Below, piece by piece: positions 34,238 through 42,949 of a stretch of 64,000 nucleotides of DNA; the stretch's first letter is position 1, and every line of letters begins with the position of its first letter. A model generated the notes under the pieces. It did not search any database. It saw nothing but the letters and a program-made list of their open reading frames with translations, and was not told the DNA's origin. The DNA comes from Fimbriimonadales bacterium. Lineage in GTDB: Bacteria; Armatimonadota; Fimbriimonadia; Fimbriimonadales; GBS-DC. The position numbers and the translations under genes were made by a program. The stretch is from assembly GCA_025061985.1 (NCBI GenBank), contig JANXAW010000008.1, positions 1 to 64,000 on the forward strand, in the 5' to 3' direction.

Positions 34238-34816
34238 TCACTCGGTGCCCTCAAGCAGGTCGTACACGCCTTTTTCCACCTGTACCAGGACGCATGGGGT
34301 GTTTGTGTCGGCGTCGTGGAACATAAACACGTGTGCGTTTTCCATGTCGGCTTGGAGCAGCGCTTCTTCTAAGGTCATAGGTTTGAGGGGCACACGCACA
34401 GTGCGGCGGATGGTGGCACCGCTGGTGGGAGTCGATTCCTCTATGGTGGGGGTTTCGCTGAGTGCTGCTTCGATTAGCTCTTCACGGGATTTGCGTCCGC
34501 GCTTTTGCAAGCGTTCCTTGTAGCGTGCCAGTTGGTGCTCCAAGTGGTGCACTACGGCGTCTACGGCGGCGCGGAACTCGTGGGCGCGGTCATCGTAGTG
34601 GAACTTCTGCCCGTCGGCGTCGACTGTCACTGACACGTAGTGTTGTCCGCGCGAATGCTCGTAGGTTACTTCCAGCGCCCACAGTTTGTGGAAAAAGCGT
34701 GCCAGTTTGCTGAGTTTGCGTCGCACGTACTCCTTTTCGGCTTCGCCCAGTTCTTGGTGGGGGCTGCGAAAAGTAACATCGACCATTTCGATCTGTTTGC
34801 GTCGATTTTTACTCAT
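34238..34816 (-). CDS. hpf: Ribosome hibernation promoting factor, long form
   Basis: The 192-aa protein joins an N-terminal HPF/RaiA domain (residues 8-105, DDRAHEFRAAVDAVVHHLEHQL) to the C-terminal dimerisation domain (residues 130-192, MTLEEALLQADMENAHVFMFHDAD), the layout that forms 100S ribosome dimers. The ATG at 34816 follows GGAGGGGAAAGCT and overlaps the end of ispDF by 8 bp. Confidence 0.95.
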   Translation of the reverse strand: MSKNRRKQIEMVDVTFRSPHQELGEAEKEYVRRKLSKLARFFHKLWALEVTYEHSRGQHYVSVTVDADGQKFHYDDRAHEFRAAVDAVVHHLEHQLARYKERLQKRGRKSREELIEAALSETPTIEESTPTSGATIRRTVRVPLKPMTLEEALLQADMENAHVFMFHDADTNTPCVLVQVEKGVYDLLEGTE

Positions 34817-35990
34817 AGCTTTCCCCTCCGTTGAGTGGATAAATGGTGGCGATGGCGTAGCAGGCGATGGCGCGGTGGGCGCCAATAGCGTCTACGCCTT
34901 CATTCGTCGTTGCCTTGAGGCTTACTTGCTCAGGCAGAATGCCCAGTGTGTGGGCGATTTGTTGGCGCATGGTGGGGATGTAGGGGGCAAGCTTAGGGGC
35001 TTCGGCGATGATTGTTGCGTCCACTTGCAGGGGTTGCCAGCCGTGCGCGTGGAGCAGGGTCTTTACTTGAGCTAGCAGGGTGAGGCTGGAAGCATCCTTC
35101 CAGCGTGGGTCAGTGTTGGGGAAGTGGTGTCCGATATCGCCGAGCGCTGCGGCGCCTAAGAGCGCGTCGCAGATTGCATGCAAGACTACGTCGGCATCGG
35201 AGTGCCCTTCCAAGCCGAGCGGGTGTTCGATCTCCACACCTCCTAAGATCAGCGCGCGCCCTTGCGTCAATTTATGGATATCATACCCGATGCCGATGCG
35301 CGGGATGGTTGCCTCGCCTGTGAGGGCGCGCAAGAGGTGCAAATCGTCAGGTGTGGTGAGCTTGAGGTTATGAGGGTCACCTGGCACTAAGTGTACGGGG
35401 TAGCCCGCGTGTTCCAGCAGTTGGGCGTCGTCGGTGGCTTCTGTAAGCAGGTGTGTGTCGACGCGGTCGTAGGCGGTGCGGAGCCAATCCGTGCGGAACA
35501 CTTGGGGGGTTTGCACGCAGTACAGCCCCTTGCGCGGTACGGTGGTTTCTACGTGTGTTCCGTCGGGGGCGCGTTTGAGGGTTTCTTGCACAGGCAGGGC
35601 AGGGATGGCTGTACCATAGGTTTGAGCGACTTCAAACAGCCTATCCAGCAGGGTCGGGCTTAGCAAGGGGCGCGCTGCATCGTGGATTGCCACCAGGGTT
35701 GCTTCAGTAGGGAGGTAGGCTAAGGCGTTTCGTACGGTTTGCTGGCGCGTGGCACCGCCGCATGGGATAACTTGCAGGGGCTTGGGGGCGGGATACTCGC
35801 GCAGGTATGCTTCGTAAGGGGCGGCGCTGTTGGGAGCAACGGCTAAGGTGCCTGAGTGTACTTTTGGGTGGCTCAGCAGGCGCCATACGGCGTGGCGCCA
35901 CACGGGCGCTCCTTGCAGTCGCTGCCACAGTTTGTCGGGTCTACCGAATCGGGCGCCGCTTCCGGCTGCCAAAATAAGGGCGTGTAGTAT
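34809..35990 (-). CDS. ispDF: Bifunctional IspD-IspF (MEP isoprenoid pathway), probable AUA start
   Basis: The N-terminal half is IspD, the CTP:MEP cytidylyltransferase ([36 protein letters not shown]). The C-terminal half is IspF, the cyclodiphosphate synthase (GIGYDIHKL with metal ligands, [39 protein letters not shown]). The two reactions flank IspE. The first ATG/GTG/TTG is TTG 35972, which would remove part of the conserved LILAAGSG strand. AAGGAGGG at 35998-36005 sits seven bases before an in-frame ATA at 35990, giving [12 protein letters not shown]; this is my preferred start. The gene overlaps the PIN-TRAM gene. Confidence 0.92.
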   Translation of the reverse strand: MLHALILAAGSGARFGRPDKLWQRLQGAPVWRHAVWRLLSHPKVHSGTLAVAPNSAAPYEAYLREYPAPKPLQVIPCGGATRQQTVRNALAYLPTEATLVAIHDAARPLLSPTLLDRLFEVAQTYGTAIPALPVQETLKRAPDGTHVETTVPRKGLYCVQTPQVFRTDWLRTAYDRVDTHLLTEATDDAQLLEHAGYPVHLVPGDPHNLKLTTPDDLHLLRALTGEATIPRIGIGYDIHKLTQGRALILGGVEIEHPLGLEGHSDADVVLHAICDALLGAAALGDIGHHFPNTDPRWKDASSLTLLAQVKTLLHAHGWQPLQVDATIIAEAPKLAPYIPTMRQQIAHTLGILPEQVSLKATTNEGVDAIGAHRAIACYAIATIYPLNGGESYE

Positions 35991-37080
35991 ATTCGGTCCC
36001 TCCTTCTGTGCTACTGTCGCTCAGTTTTGGTTCGGCGAAAATCATTTTGCCTCGCGCCGATTGCAGCACGCTGGTCACAACTACCTCAATCGCTTGGTTG
36101 ATGTAGTCGCGACCGTTTTCCACCACCACCATTGTGCCGTCTTCTAGGTAGGCGATGCCTTGGTTCGGCTCTTGCCCCTCGCGGATTGGGATGACGGTGA
36201 GTTCCTCGCCGGGTAGCACGTTGATTCGCACAGCTTCTGCCAGCTCGTTGATATTGAGTACGCGCACGCCTTGCAGTTCGGCGACGCGATAGAGGTTGTA
36301 GTCGTTGGTGATGATGTCGGCGCGCATGGCTTTAGCGAGGCGCACTAAGCGCGAGTCGACTCCGTCGCCTGCAGGGGGTGCGAGGCGGTCGTGCGTGCGC
36401 ACTTCCAAGTTCTCGCCCAGTTCGGCTTGGAGCTGTTTGAGCACGTCTAAGCCACGTCGCCCGCGTGCCCGGCGTAGAGGGTCTTCGGAGTCGGCGATGT
36501 GTTGTAGCTCGTCCAGCACGAAACCGGGCACGTAGAGTTTGCCTTCTAAAAATCCTGTGCGCAGGATGTCGCGGATGCGTCCGTCAATGATAACGCTGGT
36601 GTCCAGCACTTTGATGCCTGTGGAGCGGCGCGCCATTTTCGCAGTGAGAGGCAGGTGTTCCCTCATACTCAAGAAGCTTACGATGCTAAAGTAAATCAAG
36701 ATTACAAGTGCCAACAGTATAAGTGCCCACCCTAGGCGCGCGCCGCCGATTGCAGATAGCAGAGGGGAGAGTGCGACAGTAATAATCGCTGCTGAGATTA
36801 TGCCCAAGCCGATAGCCAACTTCTCGTCAGGTTCTGCCTCCTCTAAATAGCGTGCAACTCGCGAAAGCAGCTGAAAGCTGTAGTTTGCTGCCAAAATCCC
36901 CATTAGTAGCCCTGCAGTGGTCAGTCCGATGCGTGTCCACAGCGGCTCAATCGGTGGGTTGCCTGCAAACCACTCCGTGACCGCTTTTAGAAACGGATCG
37001 GCAGTTAAAAAGCCGATTCTGGCGAACAGCACCATCCCCACCGCGAGGAACAACCAGTACATCAGGCGATGGATTGTCAT
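35941..37080 (-). CDS. PIN-TRAM domain membrane protein (YacL-like)
   Basis: The 379-aa protein has four N-terminal transmembrane helices, a PIN-like nuclease domain ([65 protein letters not shown]) and a C-terminal TRAM domain, the standard YacL layout. PIN domains are RNA nucleases; the family's substrate is not settled. A TATAAT (reverse, 37099-37104) and CTGGAGGG precede ATG 37080. Its end overlaps ispDF, as in many bacteria where the yacL-like gene precedes ispD. Confidence 0.93.
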   Translation of the reverse strand: MTIHRLMYWLFLAVGMVLFARIGFLTADPFLKAVTEWFAGNPPIEPLWTRIGLTTAGLLMGILAANYSFQLLSRVARYLEEAEPDEKLAIGLGIISAAIITVALSPLLSAIGGARLGWALILLALVILIYFSIVSFLSMREHLPLTAKMARRSTGIKVLDTSVIIDGRIRDILRTGFLEGKLYVPGFVLDELQHIADSEDPLRRARGRRGLDVLKQLQAELGENLEVRTHDRLAPPAGDGVDSRLVRLAKAMRADIITNDYNLYRVAELQGVRVLNINELAEAVRINVLPGEELTVIPIREGQEPNQGIAYLEDGTMVVVENGRDYINQAIEVVVTSVLQSARGKMIFAEPKLSDSSTEGGTEYTTRPYFGSRKRRPIR

Positions 37081-37327
37081 TGGACCCTCCAGCACTATAT
37101 TATACGCTGCTGGTTTGTTCGAAGTCGCGCGTATGCGAGGAGGGGCGACTTTGCTGCGCGAACCCTGCACAAAACCTAAGGGAATTCGAGCGAATTTCCT
37201 TCAAAACCTGTCCGGTTTACGGGGGATGTTGAGTCTTTAAGTGGTGGATGCTGGGGATTCTGTGGCGCGTCATTGTATGCCGTGCCCAGGGGCATCCAAA
37301 TTTGTGCGATTTGGAGGTACGCCAAGG

Positions 37328-38020
37328 ATGAAAGGGCTGAAAGTTCTCGGTACCGTGCTGTCCGCGTTTGTGGTCTCTGCAGCGCTGGCATCTGGCTGGA
37401 CGGTGAACGTGAGCATTAGTCGTGGTCTGCTGTTTAAGCCGAGTCAGCCAGCTATCACCACGAACGTGCCGTTCAACATCAACAGCACCACGTTCAGTAG
37501 CGCTCCTGTGACCCACACTGTGGATACGCTGCCTCAGATTACCTTCCTCACGGCAGCGTCTATCCCGCCAATAGTTGCGGGCAACGGTCAAGACTATACA
37601 GGTACGACCTTTACTGCTGTTTACACGATTACCAGCAGCAGAGGTCCGCTGACGGGTTTCAACTTCGTGGTCTTTGGCTCCGTGTTTGGCTTGGGTCAGA
37701 TCACCTGGACGAAGAAGGTGGTTGACCGGAATACGAGCCAGGTGCTGTACGTCGCCAGCGGCGTTTTCAGCGGTAGTAGCTATCCGGGTGGCTCTGACGG
37801 GATTGTGGGGTTCAGCCGGTTTATCGCGTTAGCGCGTCCTTCCACGAATGTGCAAGTGATCGAGTCGTTCATTTTGCACATTGATGGAGCGCGCGTCCCT
37901 GGTGCTGACACCGCGGCGCTGGCGTTTGTGCAGCAGGACTGGGTACCTGAGCCTGCCAGCCTAGGAGTGCTGGGGGCAGGACTTGCGGGGTTGATCGGAC
38001 TACGTCGCCGCATGAAGTAG
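37328..38020 (+). CDS. PEP-CTERM sorting-domain protein
   Basis: The 230-aa secreted protein has a signal peptide (GTVLSAFVVSAALASG) and a Thr/Ser/Val-rich beta body without a recognised domain. The C-terminus is a canonical sorting signal: VPEPASLGVLGAGLAGLIGL then RRRMK. Such proteins are cleaved by exosortase and are tied to exopolysaccharide/outer-membrane bacteria. No exosortase gene is in the window. Only a weak AAGG precedes the ATG. Confidence 0.9.
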   Translation: MKGLKVLGTVLSAFVVSAALASGWTVNVSISRGLLFKPSQPAITTNVPFNINSTTFSSAPVTHTVDTLPQITFLTAASIPPIVAGNGQDYTGTTFTAVYTITSSRGPLTGFNFVVFGSVFGLGQITWTKKVVDRNTSQVLYVASGVFSGSSYPGGSDGIVGFSRFIALARPSTNVQVIESFILHIDGARVPGADTAALAFVQQDWVPEPASLGVLGAGLAGLIGLRRRMK

Positions 38021-38065
38021 TTGACTTGCAGATTTGCTGTAGTCCAGCGACGCTGCGAAAGTTTT

Positions 38066-38104
38066 TTGCCCTGCCCACTACGGGCAGGGCAAGTGCTTTT
38101 TTAA
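38066..38104 (+). terminator. Strong Rho-independent terminator after the PEP-CTERM gene
   Basis: TTGCCCTGCCC and GGGCAGGGCAA form an 11-bp perfect stem with an ACTAC loop (38066-38092), followed by GTGC and a six-T run. A T6 run also precedes the stem, but that gives no U-run on the opposite strand's 3' side other than A6/T6 symmetry. Confidence 0.85.
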
Positions 38105-38159
38105 AGCGCGTGAGGGTTGCGAGATCTGTTGTTGTGGACGGCGGCTTTCCAAAAGGGAG

Positions 38160-39752
38160 CTATTCGAACACGAACAGTAGGTACTGGGCAATCCCTAGGT
38201 CGCCTTCTACTTGGAGTTCGCCTAAGTTGTAGGCTTCTAGGGGGTCGCGCTTGCCGTTGATGATGTCTAGGAACACTTGGGCAGGAGCTTTGATGGTGAC
38301 TGCTGCTTCGGCGGGGCTACCCTGTTTGCTGAGGGTGGCTTTGCCATCAGCGATTCGCAGGTAGAACTCGCCCACGCCCTCGAGCACCAGACGGTAGGTG
38401 GCTCGGAAGTTGCCTGCTCGATCGGGGCGGAACCGTCGGAGGTACTTTTCCAGCTCCTGCTCGATAGGTGATTTATCTCCCGCGGAAGCAGCTACAGTGG
38501 GCGTGCGGGGTGTTAGTTGTGCCATCATCTGGCGCGCTGCTTGCAGCATTGCAGGTCCGATTTCGATACCAACCGACATGCTTCGTTCATAGCTGTATAG
38601 GTCGAGGTAGTAGTCGGCTTCGCTAAGGATGTAGCCCAGTTCGTCGTTTGCCAGCCCAAATAGGAACACGGGATCGCCGTAGGGCGCCAGCAGTTGCTTG
38701 AGCAAAATGCCGAGATTAGGGAGCACTTCGCCAGGCATTGTGAAGATAACCGCTTCGCCCAGTCGAATCAGGTGCGATTCGGTAGTGACGGTGTTTTCGA
38801 CCACGGAGGGGCCGCGGGGGATGATGCCTGCTTCTAACGCGGCGCGGAACCGTTCATTTTGGAGGGGTACAGTGTAGGTTGCGGAGCGGTGTTCAATCGT
38901 TGCGGTGTCGGTGAAGCGTGCGTTGGCGATGGCTTCCAGTGCTCGCTCGGCAATGCGTTTGCCGTAGCGTTCGGCGCGTGCCCAGTCGCGCCCTTTGGGC
39001 GCAGGGGAGTTGGGATCGGGGGCGGGCGAAATCATCCCACCTAAGGCGCCGTTGGCGAAGATTGCTACACCACCCACCTGGGATTCCACTGTTTGGTAGT
39101 ACCAGTGGCAAAAGTCGGAAGTGAGCTGGTCGTTATTCAGCACCTCTGGGTGGCACGCGAAGTTGGTAAGGGTTGCGATCACTTTGCCGTCTGCCTTGCT
39201 TCGGAACTGCATCACTGCGGCTTCAGTGTCCACGATTTTCTCTACGCGGAAGTTGTAGGCTACGCCTTCGATGGTGGTTTTGGCAAAGCCTACGGTGGCG
39301 GGTTGCATCTTAGCGGCAGCTTCGTCGACGGCGCGAGCAGCGGTTTCAATCACGAATTGCATGTACTCTTCGTCGCGCCCAGACTGCGTAGGGGAGGGGC
39401 CCCAGAGTCCAATCGTGTCGGGTCCAGAGTGCGTGTGCGTGCAGAGCACCATAACGCGCTCTGGGGGCACAGTTTTGACACGCTGGCGGATTTTTTGTAC
39501 GTCGTCGCGGAGCAAGCCGAGCAAGTCGCATACCACAATCGCAAGGCGCTCTTGCCCTGCTTGTACAACTAGTGCTCGTGCCCAGATGTCGTCGTGAACG
39601 CCCCCTGTGTTAGGGCGGTTTGGTGAGTAGCCAGCCAAGAACACTTGTTTAGTAGGGGTGATCTTGAGGGCGGCGGCGCCCGCTTGCAAGCTCTGCGCCC
39701 AGCTTACGAGCAAGAGTGTTAGCAAGCTCAGGGTCGTCATTATCCGTCGCAT
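38160..39752 (-). CDS. Neutral-ceramidase-like hydrolase fused to an SCP2-like lipid-binding domain
   Basis: The 530-aa protein has a signal peptide (LSLLTLLLVSWAQSLQA). Residues about 28-420 match the neutral/alkaline non-lysosomal ceramidase-like family: FLAGYSPNRPNTGGVHDDIWARA, the metal-site-like CTHTHSGPD at 104-112, and NFACHPEVL. Residues about 430-530 resemble an SCP2 sterol-carrier domain (GEFYLRIADGKATLS, FLDIINGKRDPLEAYNLG, LQVEGDLGIAQYLL). Hydrolase and lipid-binding modules in one secreted protein suggest a lipid or N-acyl amide substrate. The start follows AGGAGGTATAGCCCT. A LexA-like palindrome lies 20 nt upstream. Confidence 0.82.
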   Translation of the reverse strand: MRRIMTTLSLLTLLLVSWAQSLQAGAAALKITPTKQVFLAGYSPNRPNTGGVHDDIWARALVVQAGQERLAIVVCDLLGLLRDDVQKIRQRVKTVPPERVMVLCTHTHSGPDTIGLWGPSPTQSGRDEEYMQFVIETAARAVDEAAAKMQPATVGFAKTTIEGVAYNFRVEKIVDTEAAVMQFRSKADGKVIATLTNFACHPEVLNNDQLTSDFCHWYYQTVESQVGGVAIFANGALGGMISPAPDPNSPAPKGRDWARAERYGKRIAERALEAIANARFTDTATIEHRSATYTVPLQNERFRAALEAGIIPRGPSVVENTVTTESHLIRLGEAVIFTMPGEVLPNLGILLKQLLAPYGDPVFLFGLANDELGYILSEADYYLDLYSYERSMSVGIEIGPAMLQAARQMMAQLTPRTPTVAASAGDKSPIEQELEKYLRRFRPDRAGNFRATYRLVLEGVGEFYLRIADGKATLSKQGSPAEAAVTIKAPAQVFLDIINGKRDPLEAYNLGELQVEGDLGIAQYLLFVFE

Positions 39753-39769
39753 AGGGCTATACCTCCTAT

Positions 39770-39789
39770 CTTCGAACGCTTGTTCGAAG
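39770..39789. promoter_or_regulatory. Palindrome matching a Gram-positive-type LexA box (CGAAC-N4-GTTCG)
   Basis: CTTCGAAC-GCTT-GTTCGAAG is an 8+8 perfect inverted repeat with a 4-nt centre, 18-38 nt upstream of the ceramidase-like gene's ATG on the minus strand. It contains CGAAC-N4-GTTCG, the half-site layout of DinR/LexA boxes in Bacillus-like systems. It could instead be a hairpin in the mRNA leader. Confidence 0.5.
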
Positions 39790-39812
39790 GCAAAGGCGCG
39801 ATTCCTACTAAG

Positions 39813-39841
39813 GAAGGGCGCGCCTGCTTGACGCGCCCTTC
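39813..39841 (-). terminator. Hairpin after cheW
   Basis: GAAGGGCGCG and CGCGCCCTTC pair around a 9-nt loop, with an outer ATTCC/GGAAT pair (39801-39805 and 39842-39846). It lies just beyond the cheW stop and before the next minus-strand gene's promoter. Confidence 0.6.
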
Positions 39842-39881
39842 GGAATGGGAAGAGGATTAGCGGCATGCTTCCCGCTGAGTG

Positions 39882-40379
39882 CTATGCAGCTGTAAGTTGT
39901 TGCAGTGCTTCGAGGTCGAAGATTTCGCGTAGGTTGAGCAGGATCACCACGCGTTCGCCTACCTGCACTACGCCGCTGAGGAACCGTTGGGTGGCTTCGG
40001 AGGCGATTGGCGGAGTGGGCTGGATTTGGTCTACTGGAATGTCTACGACGTCGGAGACGGAGTCTAAGCGTAGCCCGAAGGTTTTGCCATCGACCTGCGC
40101 CACGACGATGACAGTGGTTTCCTCGTTGGGTAGGGGTGGTAGCCCGAAGCGTGTGCGGGCGTCTATCACTGCGATGATGTTGCCGCGCAGGTTGATAACG
40201 CCCAGCACGTAGTCGGGAGCGTTGGGCACGCGCGTTGCAGGGGTGTAGTTGCGAATCTCTTGTACCTGCAGCAGTGGCACGCCATAGGTCTCGTTGCCGA
40301 CTTGGAACACTAGGTACTTTTCGGTGGTGACGTCCGTGGGTTTTTCTTGGGTTTTAGGTGTGTTGCCTATGAGGTTCAT
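39882..40379 (-). CDS. cheW: CheW-like coupling protein
   Basis: The 165-aa protein is a CheW SH3-like double barrel: YLVFQVGNETYGVPLLQVQEI, APDYVLGVINLRGNIIAVID, then FGLRLDSVSDVV and a C-terminal LLNLREIFDLEAL. CheW links receptors to CheA. A 20-residue N-terminal lead precedes the domain. It follows cheA by 23 bp on the minus strand and ends the cluster. Confidence 0.95.
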   Translation of the reverse strand: MNLIGNTPKTQEKPTDVTTEKYLVFQVGNETYGVPLLQVQEIRNYTPATRVPNAPDYVLGVINLRGNIIAVIDARTRFGLPPLPNEETTVIVVAQVDGKTFGLRLDSVSDVVDIPVDQIQPTPPIASEATQRFLSGVVQVGERVVILLNLREIFDLEALQQLTAA

Positions 40380-40402
40380 GGGCTACCTCCTTCTGGTGAA
40401 GT

Positions 40403-42433
40403 TCAGGCGACTGCGGCAAGTCGTTCTGTAGAGGAGTAGGAGCGCCGGATGAGATCCGACACGTCCAAAATTAGCGCGACTCGTCCGTCGCCCAAGATAG
40501 TCGCGCCTGCAAATCCGGGCACGCGCACGAAGTTCTCTTCGAGGCTTTTTAGCACTACTTGCTGCTGTCCCGCGATGCTATCGACCAGCAATGCTAGTTG
40601 TCGCCCTTCCTGCTCCAGTACGACGATTAGACCGTTGCGGTGGTGCGTATCGGGCAGCCCCACGAATTGGCGCAGTCGCAGGAGCGGGATGAACGTGCCT
40701 CGCACGTTGACCATTTCGTAGCGGTCGAACAGTGCCGTATGCTGGAGGCTTTCGTACTCTAGGGCTTCTACAACGGCAGTGAGGGGCACGATGTAGTGCT
40801 CATCGGCGACTACCAGTCCCAGCCCGTCCATGATTGCGAGGGTCAGTGGTACGCGCAGCACGAAGCGTGTGCCCTCGCCTCGCTTGGAGTAGACGCTGAT
40901 GCTACCGCCAAGGCTTTCCACGTTTCGCTTGACCACGTCCATGCCGACGCCGCGTCCTGAGAGGTCGCTTACTTGCTGGGCGGTTGAGAAGCCGGGTTGG
41001 AAGATGAACTCGTAGAGGGTCTCTTCTGGAGGGTAGTCGTGTTCGCTGATCCAGCCGAGTTGGATAGCTTTTTGGCGCACGCGCTCGGTGTCGATTCCTC
41101 TGCCGTCGTCGCTGACTTCGATGTAGATGCGCCCTTCAGACTGGTAGGCGCTGAGTTTGATGGTGCCTGTTTCGGGTTTGCCAAGCCGACGTCGCTCCTC
41201 GGGCGGTTCGATGCCGTGGTCTATGGCGTTGCGGATGAGGTGGGTCAGGGGGTCGCTGAGGGCTTCCAGCAGGGTGCGATCCAGTTCGGTTTCTTCGCCT
41301 TCCATCTCCAGATTTACTTTTTTGCCCAGTTTAGTAGCGGTGTCGCGCACCATCCGCGGGAAGCGGTTAAAGAGGTAGCCTACGGGCAGCAGTCGGATCG
41401 CCATTACGCGCTCGTGCAGTTCGCGAACATGGCGTTCCATTTGGGTGATGGCAGCGCGGATGCGCTCATCGGAGTGGGCGGTTGCTGCACTGCTAAGCAT
41501 AGACTGGGCGATCACGATTTCGCTCACCAAGTTCATTAGGGCGTCGATTTTTTCGGTGGAGACTCGGATGCTTTGTGTTTCGCTCTTAGGGGCAGACGGG
41601 GCGACTAGGGCGGTAGTAGAGGGCGCGAGTGTCTCTGTGGCAACGGTGGGCGTGGAAGGTTGAATGGGTGCCTCGCGAGGTTGCTCGGCGGGCTCTTGGG
41701 ACAGGGGTTCGATACGCACTTCTGCGCCTTCGGCGGCTAGCTCCAGCAAGGCGCGGGCGATTGCGGGCTCGAAGGCGGTCTCGTAGATAAGCTCCCAGCT
41801 GCCGTAGCACGCATCGGGTTTGAGCTGGGGCACGGGCGGAATCTGCTCACGGAAATAGCACTCTATGACTTGCCCATATTCGTTAAGCTCGCAGAGCAGT
41901 TGGAGGGGATCGTGTTCGGCACTCAGTGTGGGGGCGGGCTGATAGAAGACTCGGTAGCGTGGCATCTTGGAGGGCGGTTGTTGTGTGGCGTTAGCCTGAG
42001 GGGGTTTTGCCTTTGCTGCGTTAGAGGTGGGGGCTTCGGGTGCTGGAGTTATTGGCTGTCCGCTGGTGGCGGCTTGGATTTGCTGGAGCAAAGCATCGCA
42101 AGCGGGGTCACCTACATCGCCTTCGGTGCGCGTGCGTTCTAAGAGCGTCCGAATGAGGTCTACGGCTTGCAGTAGTAGTGTTGCTAGTTCGGGCGTTAGT
42201 GGGCGTTGTTCTTTGCGCAGCACCTCCATGGCGCTTTCCAGCCCGTGGGTGAATTTGCTTAGGTGGGTGAAGCCCATGGCGGCGCTGTTGCCCTTGAACG
42301 AGTGGGCGTAGCGAAATAGGGCGTTGACGGTTTCGGGGTTGGGTTCGCCTGTCTCTAACGCAAGGAGCACTTGCTCCATTCCTTCCAGCAGTTCGTTTGC
42401 CTCGTCGTAGAACAGTTGAATCAGGCTGTCCAT
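40403..42433 (-). CDS. cheA: CheA histidine kinase
   Basis: The 676-aa kinase has an HPt domain with phospho-accepting His44 (LFRYAHSFKGNSAAMGF), a linker and P2-like segment (YRVFYQPAPTLSAEHDPLQL), the dimerisation helices (IRVSTEKIDALMNLVSEIVI), the ATPase domain (NAIDHGIEPPEERRRLG, VSDDGRGIDTERV, GRGVGMDVVKRNVESLGG) and a C-terminal CheW-like regulatory domain. All catalytic boxes are intact. No CheY, CheB, CheR or chemoreceptor is in the window, so inputs and outputs must be encoded elsewhere or be non-motility. Confidence 0.96.
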   Translation of the reverse strand: MDSLIQLFYDEANELLEGMEQVLLALETGEPNPETVNALFRYAHSFKGNSAAMGFTHLSKFTHGLESAMEVLRKEQRPLTPELATLLLQAVDLIRTLLERTRTEGDVGDPACDALLQQIQAATSGQPITPAPEAPTSNAAKAKPPQANATQQPPSKMPRYRVFYQPAPTLSAEHDPLQLLCELNEYGQVIECYFREQIPPVPQLKPDACYGSWELIYETAFEPAIARALLELAAEGAEVRIEPLSQEPAEQPREAPIQPSTPTVATETLAPSTTALVAPSAPKSETQSIRVSTEKIDALMNLVSEIVIAQSMLSSAATAHSDERIRAAITQMERHVRELHERVMAIRLLPVGYLFNRFPRMVRDTATKLGKKVNLEMEGEETELDRTLLEALSDPLTHLIRNAIDHGIEPPEERRRLGKPETGTIKLSAYQSEGRIYIEVSDDGRGIDTERVRQKAIQLGWISEHDYPPEETLYEFIFQPGFSTAQQVSDLSGRGVGMDVVKRNVESLGGSISVYSKRGEGTRFVLRVPLTLAIMDGLGLVVADEHYIVPLTAVVEALEYESLQHTALFDRYEMVNVRGTFIPLLRLRQFVGLPDTHHRNGLIVVLEQEGRQLALLVDSIAGQQQVVLKSLEENFVRVPGFAGATILGDGRVALILDVSDLIRRSYSSTERLAAVA

Positions 42434-42451
42434 GGCTGTTTCCCTCGTTTT

Positions 42452-42751
42452 CTAAGGTTGTACGAGTGCATGCCATACGCCGAAGGTGCGCAGTTGCTGG
42501 TAGAGGTCTGGGCTTGGTTCGAGGCATTGGAGTGTGCAGCCGTGGTCTTCTAAGGTCTTGCGGAGGGCGATGAGCATTTGCACGCCGGCGAAGTGAATGC
42601 GGTTTAAGTTGCTCCATTCGAGGGTGGTGTCTTTTGGGTGCTGGGCGATGTGTTGGATGGCTTCCCAGAGCTGGGCGGTCTCTGAATAGCCTATTTCGCC
42701 CGATAGAGTTAGCCTATGCGTTTTCTGGGTAGTTTTCAGCGTTGTTGGCAT
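42452..42751 (-). CDS. STAS-domain protein upstream of cheA
   Basis: The 99-aa protein is a single STAS domain: HRLTLSGEIGYSETAQLWEAI, TTLEWSNLNRIHFAGVQML and GCTLQCLEPSPDLYQQLRTFGV. At the usual DSSG phosphorylation loop it has HFAG, so the phosphorylatable serine of anti-anti-sigma factors is missing. It is first in the STAS-cheA-cheW cluster and may be a non-phosphorylated binding partner, like MlaB-type STAS proteins. Confidence 0.88.
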   Translation of the reverse strand: MPTTLKTTQKTHRLTLSGEIGYSETAQLWEAIQHIAQHPKDTTLEWSNLNRIHFAGVQMLIALRKTLEDHGCTLQCLEPSPDLYQQLRTFGVWHALVQP

Positions 42752-42846
42752 CGGGGGAGCCTCCTGCCGATATTATCGGCGTGGATGGTGAAATCTGCAG
42801 GGCTGGGTAGGCGATGGAGGGGGTGGGCTGCGAGCGTGTGTTTTGG

Positions 42847-42854
42847 GGTATACT
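42847..42854 (+). promoter_or_regulatory. GGTATACT box before tRNA-Thr
   Basis: TATACT with preceding GG ends ten bases before the tRNA 5' end, the expected distance for transcription starting just before the mature tRNA. Confidence 0.55.
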
Positions 42855-42864
42855 ACAGTGTGGT

Positions 42865-42936
42865 GCCGGCGTAGCTCAGCGGTAGAGCGGCCGCCTTGTA
42901 AGCGGAAGGTCGCCGGTTCGAATCCGGCCGCCGGCT
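42865..42936 (+). tRNA. tRNA-Thr (anticodon TGT)
   Basis: A cloverleaf folds with a perfect 7-bp acceptor stem (GCCGGCG/CGCCGGC), D-arm GCTC-GAGC, anticodon loop CTTGTAA giving TGT, and T-arm GCCGG-TTCGAAT-CCGGC. The outermost anticodon-stem pair is a G-A mismatch. CCA is not encoded. Confidence 0.93.
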
Positions 42937-42949
42937 CGCTGATTTGCTT

